A program made the position numbers and the translations under genes. A stretch of 64,000 bases of DNA from assembly GCF_905171775.1 (NCBI RefSeq), contig NC_053492.1, forward strand, positions 282,258,938 through 282,322,937, written 5' to 3'. The notes below the pieces were generated by a model. That model was not told the DNA's origin. It ran no database searches and saw nothing but the letters and a program-made list of their open reading frames with translations. The number at the start of each line of letters is the position of its first letter. Position 1 is the stretch's first letter. Shown here piece by piece: positions 59,487 through 64,000 of the stretch. The DNA is from Rana temporaria. Its lineage: Eukaryota; Chordata; Amphibia; Anura; Ranidae.

Positions 59487-59519
59487 TAAGTGGAAAAGAG
59501 TGTCAACGATGCCCATTTG

Positions 59520-59665
59520 CAACTTCACTGTGCCCATTTGCACGTCTCACTGTGCCCACTGTACGCCTCACTGTGCCCATTGCATGCCTCACTGTGCCCA
59601 TTGCACGCCTCACTGTGCCCATTGCACGCCTCACTGTGCCCATTACATCCTCACTGTGTTGATCT
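59520..59665 (+). repeat. Minisatellite, 21-bp unit, about 6 copies
   Basis: The unit is CACTGTGCCCATTGCACGCC plus T. Outer units are diverged, inner ones nearly exact. In one frame it encodes a His-Cys-rich repeat, which has no support as a gene. Confidence 0.93.
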
Positions 59666-59682
59666 GCATACCTGATTAGCCT

Positions 59683-60330
59683 GTGACATGCAGTCAGATG
59701 GCGGGCGTCCAGTGTAAAAAAGCCGTGCCTTCTCCAGTGATTTGTATTCTACTACAAGGCTTTGTGTCATCTACAAAAACAGAGTGGAGTGACACTCTTC
59801 CTCGGAGTGCTGAATGGCCAGGGAACACATTGGATCATCCGAAGGCTTTTAAAGGAATCCTGGACTGGTTAGGAGATTTTTTTCCAAATATACCTTCCAC
59901 TGGTGCCACGTTTTTTTATAAAATTACGCTCCTTCTCCTCCTCCGTGATAGGTATCCGTGATAGGCAAAACACTCAGTTTCCCAGTAGAGACTGTGTTCA
60001 GTTTTCCGCCTATCACGGATGTCCTCTTGTCCTCGTCCCATGGAGGAGGATGAGGAGACGTCCGTGATAGGCGGAACACTGACTCACTGCTGGGAAACTG
60101 AGTGTTCCGCCTATTGCGGACGAGGAGGCGGCTCGGCTTTTTTACACTGGATGCCTGCTGTCTGACTGCATGTCACGGGCTGATCAAGTACACAGACTTG
60201 AGTAGAAGCCAAGGGGGGCATTTTTAGCACAAAAAAATGTGCCGAAGGCTTATACTCGAGTATATATGAAAAATAAGTATATATAAAAAATAAATATATA
60301 TAAATATATACTGTATATACGGTATATATC
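59683..60330. mobile_element. Palindromic non-autonomous element
   Basis: Outer arms 59683-59729 and 60129-60175 pair with about six mismatches in 47. Inside, 59953-60121 forms a second, nearly complete palindrome with GCCTATCACGGA blocks. To the right follow TATACTCGAGTATA (60251-60264, perfect 14-bp palindrome) and TATACTGTATATACGGTATA (60308-60327), typical of a vertebrate repeat end that I recall. The left end is not defined. Confidence 0.65.
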
Positions 60331-60335
60331 ACAAT

Positions 60336-61185
60336 GTGGTATCACACTTGTGGGACCATATAAAACATAAGGTGGAGTCTTTAATGGTTAGCGTCTTGTA
60401 TATGTTACATTTAATACACTGTGTACTGCATATAGGTTCTGTAGCATTGTATTCATTGGAACTCTATTGTTTTAATACTGTAGTTGGCTTGGGTTCTTTA
60501 TCTGGCAACCTGGGTATTGGAGGCCATAGTTTTTCAGATTAGGTATACAGGATTACTGAGGATGAATTCTATTGGTCTGCTGAAGTTTTAAGTATCATCA
60601 GGACTTACTATTGCATGAGGAATTATTGATACATAGAGTAATTTTAACCAAGTTTGGGAGAATATATAGACATTTGGAGCAGGAGTGAGGAACATGCTTG
60701 GGTAAAGTCCTAAAGAGAATCCCACATAGTTATTGATGTCTGTCATTTGTTTTTTAATGTTCTGTTTAAAAGAAAATACAACAATGTTATATAATTTTGG
60801 CCTTGTTTCAGGGAATATGTCTGAGATAATACAAAAACATGGTTTTGTACATGCCAGACAACACACTAGCCATTGCAAACACCCGTTCAGATGTAAAGAT
60901 TCTTTCCACATCAACATTTAAAATGATGTTCTTGCTGCCCACAGTTATTGCCAGCTGAGACTTCCCTTACTTAGCTTCCCAGAAACATGCCAACATTGAC
61001 TATTAGGCACCAGGTACTTGTAGTCACCTACAGAGGGCTACTATTGGGGCTGTATTCACAGAGTGCACTTTTTGTATTTTTACCTCTATCTGAACTCAAT
61101 AGTGAAAAAAAAAATGTGGCGCTAAATTGCACTTATGTGTATGGACCTCCAACCGAGTGCAAAGAAAAACCTAAAAATAAAGTAA
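60336..61185. other. No gene seen
   Basis: Frames at 60336-60542 and 60588-60917 have no recognised domain. Confidence 0.4.
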
Positions 61186-61190
61186 AATAA

Positions 61191-61855
61191 AGACAACTTC
61201 ATACGCGGTACACTTTAAAGTATCACTATAAAGATGATGACAATGTGATAATTCAAATTATCAGTGTAACAATATCACTGTGTTTAATGAAATAAAGCTA
61301 GAGGAGCTAGAGGAAAGGGTGAGAGTGATATCTAAGCTGTACACCTCGGGTCTACCTTGACCACACTATACACTACTACAGACGTTTTCTCCAAGAGTTG
61401 TTGCTGTGATTTTACTTGCTGGCTTTGAAGTAATGTGATGTGATGTGAGTGTAATGGTTGAAGTTGTTCACATAACGTTTTATTAAACTGGTTTTACAAT
61501 ATTACACTTTTGGAGCACTTTTTATTTACATGTGGAGAGATCCTGAATCTGATTACATGCTTGCGGCTGGATAGCGGAGATCAGCTAAACCTGTCTGTGT
61601 GGTTTAAAGCAATTTTGCCAAGCACTAGAGTGTAAGGCATTTATATCTGGTGAGTGTGTCATCCAATGGGAGTGGAATCACTGGCACTGAGTGTTGTGGT
61701 GGAAGATCAGAAAATTTTACACAGGATCAACCTTCTTTTCGGATAAATTTCATTATGCTTATGAACTTTTTATTGAAGTAGTATGTAGTTAATTTCACTT
61801 GTCACAGGGTGATATTGTTACACTTTAAAGTGTACCGCTTATGAAGTTGTTAGGG
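61191..61855. repeat. Separated inverted repeat, about 35-bp arms
   Basis: ACAACTTCATACGCGGTACACTTTAAAGT-type bases (61191-61222) pair with 61816-61850 (ACACTTTAAAGTGTACC, GCTTATGAAGTTGTT). These may be the ends of a 660-bp non-autonomous element; no duplication is obvious. Confidence 0.6.
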
Positions 61856-62119
61856 AAAAAGAAAGGGACTGAAGGATAGAGTGGTAGCGGCTGCTAGTAC
61901 CGCAAACCCCAAATGACTATCACCCCAAAAAAAAATTATATATGGACTTTCTCGGTACTGATGACACAGGTAAGTGCAATAAAAAAATCATTCATAATAC
62001 ATAAAACAATATACAGTTTAAAAACAAAACCATGACAATCAACCTCACACTAATTACAGCAGTATAGTAATAACAACGGAAAACCGTGTAGTATCTGTTG
62101 TGAGGTAAGATCGAGGGAG

Positions 62120-62160
62120 ACCTCTACCGGTTTTGCGGAAGTACCGCTTCTTCAGGAGGT
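62120..62160 (-). ncRNA. Hammerhead-ribozyme-like motif, one core change
   Basis: On the minus strand: ACCTC, CTGAAGA, a stem GCGG/CCGC with loop TACTT, then AAAAC, CGGTA and GAGGT. This fits hammerhead order: stem I (ACCTC pairs with GAGGT, 5 of 5), core CUGANGA, stem II, GAAAC, short stem III and a GUA cleavage triplet. The only core change is GAAAC to AAAAC, which is what CpG decay of CCGCGAAAC would give. Not expected to be active now. Confidence 0.5.
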
Positions 62161-62199
62161 AATCTGTATAATGAATAACATCATATCTAGACTAGCAAA

Positions 62200-64000
62200 G
62201 AAATATTAAAAACAACACAACATTGGTGAACTGCAAGAGATCAAGTATGCAAATTGAATTGGTTCTGCTTACCACCAGAGGGTCATCATTAAAGTGGCAG
62301 CAGGTTAGTCAGGTGTTTTACCTTAAGGCACAGTGGTGGTACTTCAATTGTGGAAGTACGAGTCTTGCTGACCATCAGCCATAAACATCTGAGACATTAT
62401 TTATATCTGCATAAATATTTTTCCAAAGACATTGGTACATATGTCAGCATGTGTGAAGTGGTTGCCTAATCTTTTGAAAGCTTGTTATTTTCTAATAATT
62501 TTAGTTAGTCTCAAAAATGTGTCACTTTAATAACCTTGTTTGTCCTTTCTACCTGTGTACTGATTCACAGCTTGGTAGATCACTTTTCTCTTGTTTGCTT
62601 TTTTTTTGTTTGTTTGCTATTCCAATACATCATTTTCTTTGCTTTCTGCAGATGATTTAGGATCATCAACCTCCACAAATCTAAAATAAATCTTCAGGAG
62701 AATCTAACCAGCAAATTTACAAATTTATAATTTTTTTCATGTACATTGGTACCATATTCCCCTCCTTATCAATTTGCCTCTATGTTTAGCAAATGTGTAA
62801 TATAACTGTTAATGAAATATTTTTAAAGAGCACGAAACTTTAGAAAAATATAGCAGCAGTCATGTTTCTCATTTGAGTAAATAATACATTTCCTAATGGT
62901 GGAAAGATCTGATAAAAGCCAGTTAATACAAATGAGAATTTTAAAGCAATTATCTTCATTTACAAGACATTTGATGTATGGTGAACGCGTGTAACAGTGA
63001 GAGCATGAAAGTGAAAACAGCAGATCTTTCATAGAAATTCAGGACAAAACACCAGTGAAATCAATGATTTGCCTTTTCCAAATGGCAAACATCTGTGACC
63101 AAAACATCTCCAACTGTTCATTAGTATAAATTACCTTCAAGATCACTTTAAGCTCTAATTCAAACATATCTATACACCAAAGGTGGTAAATGTTTTTGTA
63201 TTGTGGGTTTAATATCTGGTCTCTTTAGTTCCTCTTTTGTCATTTTACAGTCTCATGCACCAAGTTAACAGAAAGAAGCTTTAATACTGCAATGTGTAAC
63301 CGTTTTGTGAATTGTGGTGCACTAAAATATACAGTAGAACTGCTTTTCTTTAACATTCTCAGGAAATACTGCAGAGGATATTTTTCCACCGTGAATGTGT
63401 TGCTCTTTCTTTTTTACAATATGTAGATCAGGGGTCATCAACTTTTCTCAACTTTAGAAACTCAAATAGAATATAATGTGTTTTAGTAAGCTGCAGTGAA
63501 TATTTAAAAGAAAACTTAAAATATTACTTGTTCATAATATAAAATGATACTGTATAAAATAGGTAATGTGGCTTTAAGCTTTTGGGATATGTATAATGAT
63601 GCAATGGTTTAGGCAGGCATGAACGGAGCATCTGTTTAGAGGCTGGTAAGAACCTGATATATGAGCACCACATGTGGTTCTCAAGCATTTCATTGAAGAC
63701 CATCAGTTCAGGCAGGAAACATCAATGTAATAGCACTAAACAAATGTATAAAATTATGCATAAAATTATTACATTTATGCATAGATGTACCATTTAATCA
63801 ACATATACAAACATGTTAGAGGCCCCGTTGTATACAAAAAATAGTCCCTTATGCACATACACACCAAATCAAATATTTTTTTCATATTTGCAACAAATAA
63901 TATCAACTTTCCAACTTTGAAGAGAAAGAAGATAAATCCTAGATATACTGGTCTATTAGTTATTGTACATTATTATATTATTATGAGTGTACTTAGTCAA
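62200..64000. other. Low-copy AT-rich stretch
   Basis: No gene or repeat recognised, except a possible hAT-like end AGGGGTCATCAACTTTT near 63430. Confidence 0.4.

Noticed and set aside
59260..59679. Frame with His-Cys repeats that could suggest a metal-binding protein
   Set aside because: It is a translation of a 21-bp minisatellite and of family B DNA.
1..64000. tRNA, rRNA, bacterial operons or host protein-coding exons
   Set aside because: No cloverleaf with A and B boxes, no ribosomal sequence and no conserved exon-like frame was recognised by eye. A homology search could still find small exons in the low-copy stretches.

Overview
This window looks like intergenic or intronic DNA from a large amphibian genome, most likely a frog. 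Several repeats match my recollection of interspersed families that are abundant in ranid frogs: TTAA-flanked elements ending CCACTTAAG and CCTCCCTGGCGGTAT, and elements with ends like GCCGCGTACACACGG. No read-through host gene, rRNA or tRNA is visible. Almost every open frame is short, lies in repeat DNA and has no conserved protein pattern. The two frames that look like real protein are decayed transposase remnants: a hAT transposase at 69-1870 and an unassigned transposase-like fragment at 54085-54441 (minus strand).

The content is a dense and often nested set of DNA transposon remnants, sorted here by terminal inverted repeats (TIRs) and target-site duplications (TSDs) read directly from the sequence. 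(1) hAT-like elements, four with exact 8-bp duplications: 20200-22336, 22782-24217, 26646-27413 and 34227-34564; a fifth exact case, 45902-47412, carries tandem repeats. Truncated or older copies lie at 1-2366, 8024-9337, 13033-14481, 43865-45216 and around 45560-45800. (2) TTAA-flanked (piggyBac-like) non-autonomous families: 'B' (nine or ten copies of about 0.85-0.96 kb, with ends CCACTTAAG/CTTAAGTGG), 'F' (palindromic, AGGGGTTGTAAAGG end), 'H' (CCTCCCTAGCGGTAT end) and 'I' (AGCGG/CCGCT ends). (3) Elements flanked by 3-bp TNA, mostly TTA (PIF/Harbinger-like): family 'C' (GTACACACGG ends), family 'D' (GGCCCAGATTC ends) and relatives. (4) Probable solo LTRs beginning TGTA and ending TACA at 3072-4119, 5919-7431 and 56651-57590. 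(5) Mariner-type pieces: a TA-flanked element at 25671-26159 inserted in a LINE-like tail, and the end of a widespread mariner at 50717-51031.

Layout: 1-2.4 kb hAT with broken transposase; 3.1-7.4 kb LTR-like and nested family-C elements; 7.6-17.5 kb B, hAT, D and F elements; 18.5-28.3 kb several hAT elements plus B and mariner-type elements; 28.7-35.4 kb C, D, B and H; 35.4-39.4 kb AT-rich low-copy DNA; 39.4-47.4 kb heavily nested C, B and hAT; 47.6-48.2 kb GA-rich tandem DNA; 48.3-53.6 kb mostly low-copy DNA with F and mariner fragments; 53.7-60.3 kb C, a transposase remnant, F, LTR, I, B and a palindromic element; 60.3-64 kb mostly low-copy DNA.

The most interesting observations are two fossil motifs built like hammerhead ribozymes (39400-39445 and 62120-62160), a hairpin kept at the same place in all nine main family-B copies although its stem sequence differs, a perfect 44-bp-armed palindrome inside the hAT transposase, a hAT made of two inward-facing copies of one end, and several nested or abutting insertions whose empty sites can be read in this same window. 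All family names are inferences from sequence structure and memory; no database was searched.
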